Source: Spizellomyces punctatus DAOM BR117 (lineage: Eukaryota > Chytridiomycota > Chytridiomycetes > Spizellomycetales > Spizellomycetaceae). From it: DNA of 64,000 bases. Position numbers and translations under genes: made by a program. The DNA is taken from positions 443,392 through 507,391 of the forward strand of contig NW_015971539.1 in assembly GCF_000182565.1 (NCBI RefSeq), in the 5' to 3' direction. Below, piece after piece: positions 1 to 13,688 of this stretch. Numbering within the stretch: the first letter of the stretch is position 1; every line of letters starts with the position of its first letter. A model generated the notes under the pieces. That model ran no database searches, had not been told where the DNA came from, and saw only the letters and a program-made list of their open reading frames with translations.

Positions 1-55
1 TCCGGGTTCGGGTTAGCGCTCGGGTTTAGGTTCGGGTTCGGGTCAGATTTACGGA
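1..55. repeat. Degenerate GGGTT-rich short repeat
   Basis: The first 55 bases are a run of related units of the form GGGTTC, GGGTTAG and GGGTTTAGG. They resemble a decayed telomere-type (TTAGGG-like) repeat or a simple dispersed repeat. The run is cut by the window edge, so its true length is unknown. Genes follow immediately, so this is not clearly a chromosome end. Confidence 0.4.
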
Positions 56-207
56 TCTTTTGATCATGCCAGCGTGGCACTCGTGTGCCTTCAGTTTACC
101 GCATCTACCGGTACACTCGGGTTTAAGGCCGACTATCTGGACAGCTAGGATATGCAGAACATTTATATTTTCTCAGCATCTCATCTCATACTTTTCTTGT
201 TACCCAG

Positions 208-487
208 GCAAACCTCTCGGACGACAGGGCATGGTTGAAAAGCGGCCTGCACGAGGCGGCCGTGGCGGTGGCATGCGCGGAGGTGCTCGTGGCGGTCGTG
301 GAGGCTTTGGTGGAGGCCGTGGAAGCTTTGGTGGAGGCCGTGGAAGCTTTGGTGGAGGACGAGGTGCCCCACGAGGTGCATCAAGAGGAGGTCGTGGTCG
401 TGGAAGAGGTGAGGCAAAATGGTTCGTGTTATTCATGAAGAAAAAGGAAGCTAATGCTGATATACTTTTGTTTTGCTAGGATTCTAA
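208..487 (+). CDS. C-terminal end of an RGG-box RNA-binding protein (partial)
   Basis: An exon opens after a pyrimidine-rich acceptor (ag at 206-207) and runs to 408. A GTGAGG donor follows, and the last exon (480-487) adds only Gly-Phe-stop. The visible part is about 68 residues, almost all RGG, GGRGGF and repeated FGGGRGS units, the composition of RGG tails in Gar1, fibrillarin, Stm1 or Sm/LSm proteins. These tails bind RNA and are usually arginine-methylated. The 12 residues before the tail (KPLGRQGMVEKR) do not let me choose a family. Upstream exons were not found between 1 and 207 and probably lie outside the window. A short protein starting at the ATG near 231 cannot be excluded. The GC-rich repeats also open long antisense frames, which are shadows. 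Confidence 0.6.
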
Positions 488-822
488 TGGGTTGTGCGTG
501 CGGCTTTTGTTGTTTTCTTTTTTTATTTTGTGTATACTGCGTTTCTGTCGACATGATAAATACACTTTTGGCTGCCTCAGCCATCATTAGACTTGTTCCA
601 TTTAAGATGCACGCAGGGTGTCAGGCGCCACCTTAACAAATGCGCACAGGCATCTAGACTCATCATGATGCATTGAGCACTGGCCACGTCGAATACCCAC
701 CAATTCAAGCAAAATATTGGTCAAAATCTCAGTTCTATATTGTATTAAAACTATATCATGCCAAACACACACCATGGTCACATGCGTAAAAAGTGTTTTG
801 TTAAATGCAGTTCCCTTACTCA
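488..822. other. Intergenic, convergent 3' ends
   Basis: This AT-richer stretch lies between the stop of the RGG gene and the stop of TIM44 on the opposite strand. It should hold the two 3' UTRs. No gene, repeat or RNA was recognised. Confidence 0.6.
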
Positions 823-2225
823 TCACCACCCGGTACTCCGACTCCAATCAATCACAACCCACCCCCCAGTCCGCTCCGAAACCTCCACAGAAGGATCCAC
901 AGCCTGCGCCTTTGTAAACGCCATAACATACGTAGCACTCTCAATAGCATTCTCATTCCCCACAACCAATTTCCCCTTGACGTTGCGAAACATTAGAATT
1001 TCATCGGTTTGGAATGTGACGAGTATGACGGGGACTTCGTCTTCGAGGAGAGTGAGTTTACGGATATCTACTCGTCGGAGGTCCAGGAGTTTGCAGTCGG
1101 ATACGAGACCTTGGGATTTTTGGGATTCGAAACCGGCCGCAAGTCGTGCATAAGCCTATGCCAAGGTTTCATTAAAAGAACCAAAACCAAAATATAATAA
1201 CAAAGACGAAAAAAACTCACCCTTTCACTACACCACTCACGCAAAATAGCCGCCTCCCCTTTTAAATACGCCTCAACAATCTCTGGGATATAATACATGG
1301 TAGCCTCCTTTAAAAACCTCTCTGTCCGAAACCCAGGATCAACAGCCTTAAGCGCGCGAACAACCTGAGCCGTCTCAGTTTCCTCAAAAGCAGCCGCATG
1401 GAAAAAATCTCGTACACGTTCCACGACGGGATGATCAGATTCATCAAACCCTCGCTTCACAGCAAACAATTTCTGCGCAATAGGTGAATCCTCTTTAAAT
1501 TTCCGCCACGATGCCGCCAATTTGGAGGTTCGATGAAGTTCTATATTACTCCCTGCGTCTGGATCCGAAACGACTTTTCGATGCGGGTTGGGGACACCCG
1601 GAATCCCCAACGGAGCAGCTTGACCCTCAACATTCTCTGCTCGCGTCCGTTCACGAACCTCTCTAGGCACATACTCATGAAAATACGCAGAATCCCCACT
1701 CCCAATCACATCCTTATGCACAACTTTCAACCCCTTGCCAACGACTTTGGCTGCTTGGGTATCCAAAACGGGTTTAGCGACCTTGGAGGATACTTCTGCG
1801 ACTTTTTCACCCGCTCCCACAATGGCTTGTCCAGTCTTTTTCACAACCGGGTTCTCTAATACCCCATCTACAACGTCCCCGACTTTTTCAATGACTTTGC
1901 TTGTTGATTCTGATGTAGTCTTCATGGCTTCTTTTGCCCTCTGTACCGCGTCGCTCTCGGCAAGTTCCTTTGTCGACGCTGACAACTGCTGCACATTTTG
2001 TTGTAATTCCCGATTCTCTTTAACTTGTCGTTGAACGGATTTGTAGAATTCGGTGAAAAAGTTCTGGGATATGGGTGTCGTGTGGAGTGAGCGGATATGC
2101 GGACGAGGGGTTTGGGTCTTTTTAAGGCGTTAGTTTGGAATATGGAATTTGTAGATCACTTTGAAAAAGAAAAAACTTACCCTTATGAGCCCTGCAACCC
2201 GCCGACAAAGGAGACTCGAAACCAT
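823..2225 (-). CDS. TIM44: Mitochondrial import inner membrane translocase subunit TIM44
   Basis: Peripheral inner-membrane protein that tethers mitochondrial Hsp70 to the TIM23 channel for import into the matrix. Exons on the minus strand are 2225-2181, 2117-1221 and 1155-823, all phase 0, giving 424 residues, the family length. Exon 1 encodes a presequence-like start (MVSSLLCRRVAGLIR: arginines, no acidic residues). It is followed by the charged helical N-terminal region typical of Tim44 (EFYKSVQRQVKENRELQQ). The C-terminal Tim44 domain is clear: FRTERFLKEATMYYIPEIVE, EWCSER joined to AYARLAAGFESQK, then LLEDEVPVILVTFQTDEI and a tryptophan-rich end (GGWVVIDW). Intron 1 has a GTAAGT donor and a CTAAC branch point; intron 2 has a GTGAGT donor. 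A CACGTG box lies about 170 bp upstream (2394-2399). Confidence 0.95.
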
Positions 2226-2458
2226 GCTTTAAGCAACTCGCAAGTGAGACAAGTAGTTTTCTTGTCCAAGAATAATAATAAAAACACTGGAAACCAAACA
2301 GCACTTGGAAAAAAAAAAGGTCTGTAGGAAATGCGAACCTAGTGTTCAGGAAACTGCTCCGATCGCCCAGTTCCGTTGTTGCCAGGCAATCATCACGTGC
2401 CATGTGAGTCCACTGTCATTTCGGCCGAGAGCAAAAAGTTGAAGAAGGAGGAGGGAGT

Positions 2459-2531
2459 GGTCTCGTCCAGGTTCGAACTGGAGACCTTCAGTGTGTTAGA
2501 CTGATGTGATAACCAACTACACCACGAGACC
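2459..2531 (-). tRNA. tRNA-Val (anticodon AAC)
   Basis: The reverse strand folds as a 73-nt cloverleaf: acceptor GGTCTCG pairs with CGAGACC, the D arm contains TAGTTGG, the anticodon stem TCAGT/ACTGA holds loop CTAACAC, and the T arm TCCAG/CTGGA holds loop TTCGAAC. Loop positions 34-36 read AAC, which decodes GUU valine. All stems are intact and there is no intron. Confidence 0.95.
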
Positions 2532-2773
2532 ATATGAATATCATCAGATGATGACTTTTGATATCAGTTTAGCAACACCAAGGAGAACTGTTCATCTGCC
2601 AACAGACCTACGCACCAATGAGTCCAAAATGAAAACAGAAATATGCAGCAAAACCAGATACCATCGCAAAAAGAATGTCGAGTGCCAGCACCAATCTATT
2701 ATTTGTTTCGTTTTTTAATAAAGAAAAAGTAGACCCTATCCAAAAAAAAAAAAAAATCCCAATATGCCGCCTG

Positions 2774-3911
2774 CTACCCTCTTCTTGCCTCCCCCCTCAA
2801 CATCTCCACTTCCCTCTGTAGTGCATCCCGTTCTTGCACGATAGCGTCCCGGTCCCGTGCAACCTTTTCCAACGATTCAATATAATCTACGGCTGTAAAG
2901 CAAACACAACACATCAGATTGCAAATTCACCTACACAACATGAGGATGCACCACGAAATTACCTTTACTCAACACCTCCCATTTGGACGCTTTACTCCCT
3001 CGAAACATATCTCCAGGCAACGCATCCTTCAACTCATCAAAAAGCTCCTTCATCTCACTCCGGCGCTTGCGTTCCGCCAATTTATGCACCACTCTCAATT
3101 GTGGTGAGCGAGAGTATGGGTGGAGGGCATTTGTTTGGATATGATGATGCACGGAGGCCCGGCGAGGCATCTGTGGGACGGGGGATGTAGACGGGGAGGA
3201 AAGCATCGAATCGACTGAAAGACGCCGGGGCGGATCAGTATGTACGGCGAGAGAGGGTTGCGGGGATCCGTATTCTTCTTCAGTGATTTTGGGTAACGAT
3301 GGAGGAGGGGGTGGAATTTGTCCCGACATGGGTACATACGCATCTGTTGAACTGGGTGAAAGTGGCTGTAATCTCCCCCGACTTGATATCTTGTGCAAAT
3401 GGGGTTCGGTAATGGATTGCCGGCGTCCGTCTCTACCGTGATGAACAGACAACATCGAGTCGGGAGATGGTCGATCGGAACGGTTCATTGTTGCATACAT
3501 GAGGGGATCCGAAAATGAGTGCCTGCGATCTGGACCAAAAAAAAAAAAACATACACATGAACCGGTTAGCCCACAAACCTAAAAATATATATATATATAT
3601 ATAGATATTAAATACTCACCCTCCGTCCCTCCCTCCATTCCAAATCCCAAAACCGGCAACTGAACACTCCCCCTTCTCTCCCGCTCCAAAACCCTCAAAG
3701 GCGGTAAATCCAACATGGACTTTTCCACCTCCGTTTCGCCAAACTGGATATGAGCCCGGTACGGTGGGGACGGATAATCCTTTCTTGTTGGACTGTTGTT
3801 TGTGTTGGGAAGAGATAGTCTTGTCGGACGGTTGATATGGGTGGGTACGAGTACCCGTGGCATGGAGGAGGAATGATCAAGTGGTGTCAAATGTCCGTTG
3901 GAGAGTGTCAT
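2774..3911 (-). CDS. bHLH transcription factor
   Basis: A basic helix-loop-helix protein, so a likely nuclear DNA-binding dimer. Exons are 3911-3620, 3529-2963 and 2892-2774, giving 325 residues. The first two thirds are Ser/Pro/His-rich and look disordered, with phosphorylatable RRxS motifs. The bHLH lies at about residues 238-290: basic region [19 protein letters not shown], a loop with [17 protein letters not shown], and helix 2 [10 protein letters not shown] split by the last intron. A short leucine-zipper-like coiled coil ([17 protein letters not shown]) ends the protein. The His/Glu/Arg pattern of the basic region (H..ERKRR) predicts binding to E-box CACGTG sites, as in Cbf1, USF or MITF relatives. 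Intron 1 carries an AT microsatellite. I could not assign a named orthologue. Confidence 0.88.
3586..3603. repeat. (AT)n microsatellite in bHLH intron 1
   Basis: An uninterrupted TA dinucleotide run of about 18 bases just inside the first intron of the bHLH gene, followed by AG and more AT-rich sequence. It is probably length-polymorphic. Confidence 0.8.
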
Positions 3912-4743
3912 CTACCAACGCCCAAATAATGGAACGAATAAGAAACTCAAAATAAAGCGAGTATGTGGTTGGTGAAAGTGTGATGGAGTGATGGAGCAAG
4001 GAAAAGCGAATCGGGGCGACGGACAGGCACCCCTTCTCTATATATTTATACAAAAAAAAACGGGAACACATCTACAGCACACACACACACGAACACATCT
4101 ATCCAAAAGCTGTAAACGATAAGTTGCCAGCCAAGAAAACAACCAGCCCCCTCCAAAAAATCAAAACGCTTATGGCCCAGCAAAGAAAAAAAAACACACC
4201 CATCTCTTTTTCCTTCCATTTCCCCCCCTTTTCAGCCATCCATCGTCTCACCAGTCCCGCTGTTCAATTTGTTTCTTGTTCCGCCCTTTACCCTTCCATA
4301 CTTTAGACAGCCCTTGCCCAAAATCCGCTTATGAACACATGCAAAAAAACGATCGGGCTTTTTGTTGTGTGTTCGTGGAACATTGCTATTTGAAGGGAGT
4401 TTATTCGCCCACGCGACAACAAAGTGTGCTTAAACACACGGAACACTCGAAGGATCTGCACACACGGGAAGGAAGCAAGACACGAGGGCTTTTGCGGGCG
4501 GACGTAATTTAACGCGATTGGGAATCCCCCCCTCCTTTAACCGCCTGCTATTGCCCAAATCAGATGAATTAGAGTTCAATCATTTAAACAAACAAAATGA
4601 GACATTTGCCCAGCTACTCAAAAAGACAAAAAAATTGGTGGGGGGGAAAATGTTTGCAACTTGCTTATAATGTTACATGTGGTTGCCATATTTCTTAGAA
4701 AACTACATCGTGCATGTGTGTGTCCTTGTTCTACTATCTAACT
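3912..4743. other. bHLH promoter region and ARO2 3' flank
   Basis: 832 bp without a convincing gene. The half next to the bHLH start has long pyrimidine and A tracts and a CA run near 4078-4092, consistent with a fungal promoter and 5' UTR. The half next to ARO2 is AT-rich and probably carries its 3' UTR. No conserved coding frame or RNA was seen. Confidence 0.5.
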
Positions 4744-6443
4744 TTACGCTTTGGGTAGTTGCACAGTGTGGGTGCCATCTGCCTCTTTGACTTGACCTAC
4801 AACCTTGCTCTTTCCAAGTTCACCTTTGAGCACTGGAGGGATCTCAAGATCCGCGGGAAGGAGTGTACTGGCGCCCTGCCGCCCCAACTGCTGCAAAAGC
4901 GCACTATAAAAAGGGGGAAAGAAAAAAAGGGTAAATTAATCACCTATAACCCATAGTAGCGAGAAAGCAAAAATGTGGAACAACAAGCCATCGGACATGC
5001 CACGTACTCCATAATGACCAGTGCTGACATGGCTTCCACGATAGGAACAGCGCGTGGTAGAACACAAGGGTCGTGTCGTCCCTTTGCGGCTAACGTGCCG
5101 CTCACGCCATCGTACGTCGCAGTCGCCTGGGCTTGGCCAATCGTTGCTGGAGGTTTAAAGGCGATTTTAAAGTAAATATTTTCACCGTTCGATATACCTC
5201 CCTAAAAAAGCTATTAATTACGGGTAGCTGAGAGCCCACTTTGCGGATGTGACACCTCACCTGCACACCCCCAGAAAAGTTTGTTTTTGTGCCTAGCTTC
5301 CCACCACGTAGAACAAATGGGTCGTTATGTACATGGCCGGGAATATCCGTCCCGGCAAAGCCACTGCCAATCTCGAATCCTTTTGTAGCTGGAATCGACA
5401 TCATGGCGTGTGCAAGTTTTGCTTCCAACTTATCAAAGCAGGGCTCTCCAAGACCAGCAGGCACATTTCGGATAACGCAAACAATGGATCCACCAATAGA
5501 ATCATTTGCTTCCTTGGCTGCAATGATGCGCTATGTAAAACCGTCAGTTCCGAAGCAGCCGTAAATAGACCGATAATGCAACATTTTGAAGCTTACCTCT
5601 CGCATCCGCTGCGAAATCTCTGCATCTGGACATCGCACTTCGTTGGCGTCCACCTGCTCCCGTGAGATCGTCTTCAACGTTCCCCACCATTTTTCCCAAC
5701 GCGCCAACCATTCGGCTTCCTCCTCGGGTTTCCCATACCCTGACATTGGTTCCATAGTTACATGGCCAATAGAAGCCACAAAAGCCACAATCTCTACATT
5801 GTGGGTGAGCTTGAGGAACTTTTCTGCGACACCGGCGGCAGCGACACGACCTGATTATGACTAGGATGAGCATAGATCGCGTCCATAACCATTGCTACAA
5901 GTAGACTACACACCAATGGTTTCTCGTGCACTTGAACGTCCTCCACCACTACTTGCTTTTATTCCGTATTTTGCAAGGTAGGTAAAGTCGGCGTGTGAAG
6001 GACGAGGATAATAGTCCATTTCCCCGTAATCATGGGGCCGCTGATCTTGATTTGGCACCGTCATGGCAATGGGTGTACCAAGGGTGAACCCCTTCTCAGT
6101 ACCCGAGAGAATTGACACCCGGTCTTTTTCGTCGCGCTGTAGTAAAAACGCATGAGCGTTGCCATCCTCTATCGCAGAGTGCGGTCTCTTGCCCAAAAAA
6201 ACTAACTGGAGTCGTCAAATTGCTTTGACCAGGCCTTCTTCTACTCAGTTGTGGTTGTACGTCATCTTCCGTTAATGGCATTCCTGGTGGAACGCCGTCT
6301 ACAATTACCCCCACGGCCTTGCAATGCGACTCGCCAAAGGTGGTCACTCGAAAATTGCTGTGGGTGGGATCAGGTAGATCAGCATGATGCATTCAATAGT
6401 TTAAGAACAATAAAAATCCAGTCTACCTTCCAAAACTACTCAT
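4744..6443 (-). CDS. ARO2: Chorismate synthase
   Basis: Catalyses the last step of the shikimate pathway, converting EPSP to chorismate with reduced FMN. The seven exons are 6443-6427, 6357-6207, 6136-5914, 5850-5597, 5530-5261, 5201-5008 and 4903-4744. They sum to 422 residues, close to the fungal family length. Exon 1 is only 17 nt (MSSFG plus part of Ser). Family signatures are intact: [20 protein letters not shown] at the N terminus, the FMN/substrate loop around [20 protein letters not shown], and [17 protein letters not shown] near the C terminus. The arginines and histidines expected for catalysis (GESH, RHDP) are present. It is divergent from the DEAH helicase gene, with about 226 bp between the two start codons. 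Confidence 0.96.
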
Positions 6444-6615
6444 AATGGCGATAGGACTGATTTATCGAATTGGTAGGTATGCGAATACGTTCAAATCCCC
6501 AAGAAGCTCCCACAATTCTCGTCGTGGTCTCGTCCATCAAAATCATCGAACGAATTGCCAAATGTAGATGAGATTAGTGAGTCCAGCCGGATAACTAGCC
6601 AATAAACCAATTTGA

Positions 6616-9477
<2,862 letters not shown>

Positions 9478-9634
9478 TTGATTTGTAGAACAGGTGGATA
9501 GAAGATGGGACGTGAGTTCATCCAAACGTTCATGTATATATAGCATTTGTTGTGACATGTTTCCACATTTTGGACAATATTTAAAAAAACAGTTTTTTGC
9601 ATCATGCTTCTAAAATGCTCTTCATGCTATAAAT

Positions 9635-10483
9635 CTAGACTACTTCCCGCTCATTCCTCATCATAATCGAAATACGCCGACCTCTGGGAATCGTGTTCCC
9701 TCTGAACTTTCTCAAAGCCGGATCATCAGGTATTTCATGCGTGTAATCAAACCGGAGTGCATCTCGTTGGATGTAGAGGCTTCCTGGTTCGACGAGGGCG
9801 CTAAAAGATTGCGTTGGGTCTTTGACCTGCCGAAATATTATAACGGCTGATGAAAGAAGGGAAAGACCCGTTATAATCGTCCCCGATGCCTGATAAAAAG
9901 TTACATGTTACCAAACTACAGAGAAAAATAGTTAATTTTCATCATCTTGAATTTTACATACCTGCACATTATCAACATGACCTCTAATCTCCCCTCCTTC
10001 CCCCAAATCCAAAATATGAGGATCCAACCATTTTCCTACCCGACCACCATCCGCTTCCACCACTTCCTCCACAACCTTTTTAATTTCATCCACAATACCC
10101 ACAATTTCGGGTTCATCCCCTCCACTTCGAGACCAAGCTCCTACAGAGCATTCACGATATTTCTCAATCACACCATCAAAATGGCCTTTCCAGTACTCCC
10201 GACCGCATAGCCGCCGTAGCTTTTTGTCGGCAGATTTGGTAATGAGGGCTTGTTGGGCTGGTGAGAGGAAATTTGGAATAATTGTGAGGGAACTCGGAGG
10301 TGGTAGGTTTGATGTGTGATTGCTGAGGTCGAGAAGTGGATTGGAAGGGTGAAGTTGGCCTAAATTCCTTTTAGGAGATGGAGTGGTGACATGTGATCTC
10401 TTGCAAGCGCGGGTGGCTTGTAGGGATAAGAAAGGGAATGTTCGCAGTCGTCCTACCATGTGGCTGCAAGACATACTACCCAT
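9635..10483 (-). CDS. ALKBH7: ALKBH7-like mitochondrial dioxygenase
   Basis: Non-haem iron, 2-oxoglutarate-dependent dioxygenase of the AlkB superfamily. In animals ALKBH7 acts in the mitochondrial matrix, in programmed necrosis and mitochondrial RNA demethylation. Exons are 10483-9962 and 9889-9635, giving 258 residues. The N terminus is Arg/Ser-rich without acidic residues, like a presequence; the in-frame ATG at 10459 (MVGRLRTF) would start it more cleanly. The fold is visible: IIPNFLSPAQQ, a HVD iron motif (RGHVDNVQ), SGTIITGLSLLSSAVI, LVEPGSLYIQRDALRFDYTHEI with the distal iron histidine, and RGRRISIMMR with the 2-oxoglutarate arginine. All ligands appear present, so it should be active. 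The substrate in fungi is unknown. Confidence 0.88.
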
Positions 10484-10646
10484 GTATCAACATAAAACTA
10501 GTTAGTCACAGCAGTGCATTCAGCTACTTGCGTAAGGGTAGATCACCGACGAGAACCAAGGAAGTATCAATAAACAGCTTAGGTAATGAATCCGATCTAA
10601 CCTGGAACGGCAGGTAGTGTTCGCAAGTCCTTTGTATTAATTGACC

Positions 10647-12510
10647 TTACACAATGGTGTTGATATAAAACAATACAACTGGAGAATAATCCTTGTCCCC
10701 AAGCAGCAGCTGCAGATGTTCCTCAATCTGCTGGTCATCAGCCGACGACCCTGTCGATCCTGCACCACCCAATCGCGCAAAGTGTCGGTTGACGGCATCT
10801 TTCAACTTTTGCTCCTGTTTTGGTTTTGCCTTGTAATCATAAAAGTAGGTTAGCATCAACAAATACATGTAAATTGGTGGTATCCTCACCTTAAGGAGCA
10901 TTGGTTGGAATTTGGGTGGAAGGCCGTATCGAAGAATTGACTCCACGAACACGCGCAATGCTTTTATGTGAATGTAGCACGAGTAGACTTCTCCAAAGTT
11001 TGTCTTACACAATCTCAGTAAGGTCGTCTGTATGAAAGATTCTTTAATAAAAATATCGCGAGTATGCAAGAAGAGAACATCTGATAGACGCACCCATTGT
11101 TCGCGTTCCGTTGCCCCCATCTCTGCCAATTGTTTCTTCTCAGCCGCCATGGCTTGAGCATCCCATTTGAAATCTCGAACATGAAACCTATGGCAATCAT
11201 TGAAGGTATTGAATTTAGTGCGGCCTTTTTGAGTCGCTTGCCATAACAAAGTACCCACTTGAATTCCCGCGCTTTATTCGTAAATTCATCGACAACTCGT
11301 TGGAACAAGGATACTGTGAACAATGCATATTCATCATCCTCAGCTATTTTTCTGTGCAAAACATTTTAGGATCCCTGCCCTGAAAGTCCATTCAGGTGCC
11401 TGCTGAAGCGGAGCCAGATGCTTACTGGGAAGACCGTGGAACAACCATCTGCGTTATGGTTTCATACTTATTGATCCAATCACTTATCAGCGATCTATCC
11501 ACAAAAATACTTCGTTAGACAGAATATCTTTCACAGATTTCATCGTAGTACTTACTTTGGTACAGCCACAATCAAAGTCGTCAGATACTCTGAATCAAGA
11601 ATTAGTTGATCCTTTTTCACAATGTCATTAAGACTTCGCACGGCCAGGTTTCCTCTAAACGACACGTGGGCATCAGAAAACGAATTTGAATCTAAGACTC
11701 AGATTCCCGCAAACTAACGTTTGCTTCCTCTGAATTCCTTGTAGGGCGGACTTCACGGTTGTGTATGCTGTCATCTTGGTTTTCATCAAAGTATCAATTT
11801 GATTCACTTCCTACATGTGTTAAGAAATTGTCAGTCCACGGATGTGATCCAGATTAGTGCAGGGTCCAGACATTGGGCCTGTACCTGGAGTATCATATCT
11901 GTCAGCTCCCGTAGGGATTTGTCTGTACGGTACTTCATACTGTTCCATTGATAGCCCCGCAAAAAAGCATCAATGCTTTCTGATTTCCGTTAGCACATTC
12001 CCACCTGCGGGAGATTTGAATTTCGCAAAACTCACTTTCATTGACGGACAAGTTGCTCTTCCACTGCTCCACGTCGTTGTTCAGAAGATTCCTCATATTG
12101 TCCGCAATTTTCGTTGCAATGCCTTCCACAGTAGTGTCCGCTTTTGACAGGTCATCCGACAACACTACGAGAGAGTCCAAGGTGCCAACCTGAAACCAAT
12201 TCCAGTCCGTTATTAAGCACGCGGTCAAGAGTCCCTTTCTATGCAACCACCCGTTGAAGATCCCCCGTATATTGCTACTACATACAACCCAAGTGTATCC
12301 GCCTTTCTTCTATTGAGTAGGTCCTCTTCAGGTTCGTTCCGAGACCGCCGACCAACCTACCTTAAACTCCGGTAGGGCAAATGGAAATAGCTCTGCGTGG
12401 TCATTGTGCTTTGAGGCAACCTTATCCCTCAGCTTATTGATAGTGTCTTGCTTCGTTGGGTCATCAGGAGCGGATATGAAGACATAGGGTGACAATGCTT
12501 GGTGAGACAT
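10647..12510 (-). CDS. VMA5: V-type proton ATPase subunit C
   Basis: Subunit C of the V1 sector. It bridges the peripheral stators to the a-subunit and is released during regulated disassembly of the vacuolar ATPase. Ten exons: 12510-12361, 12189-12036, 11979-11885, 11810-11719, 11654-11556, 11494-11426, 11351-11259, 11187-11094, 11027-10890 and 10829-10647. They sum to 388 residues (yeast protein 392). Recognisable blocks are [50 protein letters not shown], the highly conserved [17 protein letters not shown], and [20 protein letters not shown] near the C terminus. The start was placed at [11 protein letters not shown] because it matches the family N terminus; an in-frame ATG 72 bp upstream would add 24 residues. 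Introns are 50-75 bp. Confidence 0.95.
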
Positions 12511-12797
12511 TTGCGGTGATGGCGGACGATGACCCAAACGTTGCTCGCGTTGGAAAGGGCGCCATTCCCGTCGGTGATGCATTACAATGTGGATTCCAAT
12601 GACCTTTGAATGTGCTTACGAAACGCGTGAGTCTCAATACACTCTCCCAATTCCCTTCGAGCGTATCTATGTTATTTTTTCCAAGGGTAATAGTCTCTAA
12701 CGGCTAACTGGTCCAACATGTAACAGCTCCAAACCACTAATACCACTACAAAAAGTATAAAACAAACTTGTACAAGCATGACCTGTCAATCAGAGGT

Positions 12798-13448
12798 CTA
12801 TGGAAGTGTTCCACCCTCTTTGAGGATCACCCGCTTCCTCCAAAACATGGCCACTTCTTTGACCCGCTTGCATGCTCCGCCAAATTCCTTGTCAGATACC
12901 GAGAGATCGAGCGGCAGATTAGTTGAGGTAGATGAGGACGCATGCCGGTGGGCTGCGTCTGATGCCAGTTGAAGGCAGGTAACAAAGAGGAAGGGAAGAG
13001 GACGTCGCCATGCTGACCGAGAGCGGGATCGACGGAGACGGGAGAGGTAAATGAGGGCGATAACGAGTTGAGGGAGAGTCGCTCGTGTTGAGATGAGAAG
13101 ATGTTTTATAGCTTTGATTCCAATAGCATCCGCACGACTCTTTCGTGAGGCTTCCTTTTCATCTCGTAAATTCCTTGTTGCTGATTTCCCGGAGGCGCCT
13201 GCAGCCAGCCGCACCAACATCCATATAAGACCTGCTAGTTTGGGCAAAGGTGCAGGCTGACCCCGAATTCCAGAATCTAGAGATGGTAGGAAGTTTCGTC
13301 GATCTCTTTCGCTACCCCTATTCAGAGCGCTATGGTGCATGGTTGGAGCTCTGGCGGTGTTGCTAGCGTCGGTCCTGTCCAAACTCAACCGAGCTGTTCC
13401 TTCTTGACACTCGGCAATGAGCAAGTCCAGCTTGTGCGTATTTGACAT
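12798..13448 (-). CDS. Putative Pho85-type (PCL) cyclin-like protein
   Basis: Uninterrupted frame of 216 residues from an ATG. The first ~70 residues look disordered. The middle resembles the cyclin box of PCL/Clg1 cyclins: a helix LAGLIWMLVRLAAG, then IKHLLISTRATLPQLVIALI, YLSRLRRSR, and FLFVTCLQLASD. This matches the family pattern of a hydrophobic helix, a strongly conserved STxxxxxxLLLALxYLxRL helix and a following ALxLAxKF/D helix. The expected next block (Y-x-N-x-x-W) is not evident, so either the protein is divergent or a downstream exon was missed. If correct it would activate a Pho85-like kinase. It lies between VMA5 and the IQ-motif gene, divergent from the latter. Confidence 0.45.
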   Translation of the reverse strand: MSNTHKLDLLIAECQEGTARLSLDRTDASNTARAPTMHHSALNRGSERDRRNFLPSLDSGIRGQPAPLPKLAGLIWMLVRLAAGASGKSATRNLRDEKEASRKSRADAIGIKAIKHLLISTRATLPQLVIALIYLSRLRRSRSRSAWRRPLPFLFVTCLQLASDAAHRHASSSTSTNLPLDLSVSDKEFGGACKRVKEVAMFWRKRVILKEGGTLP

Positions 13449-13688
13449 TCTCCTGCTCTGTTGTGGATTGAAAGCACCGAAAAAGAAGGAAACTGCATTG
13501 CCTGGGCTTCTTATCAGTAAAAAAAGTGTTCAAGTAAAGCTGGGTGGGCCTTTCAAAAAAGTTCAAGTCTTGGCAGAGGGAAATAGGTCATTAAATGGTG
13601 ATATTGCAATGTAACCTAATTTGGGTATTAATTTGGGGAGGTCTTGAGACTCAACCAGCACGTCGAAACACGCAGATGAACAAGTTCC

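Noticed and set aside
181-438. Long antisense and frame-shifted reading frames over the RGG exon (proline-rich or VEALVEAVEAL repeats)
   Set aside because: These are shadows of the repetitive GGN-rich RGG sequence in other frames.
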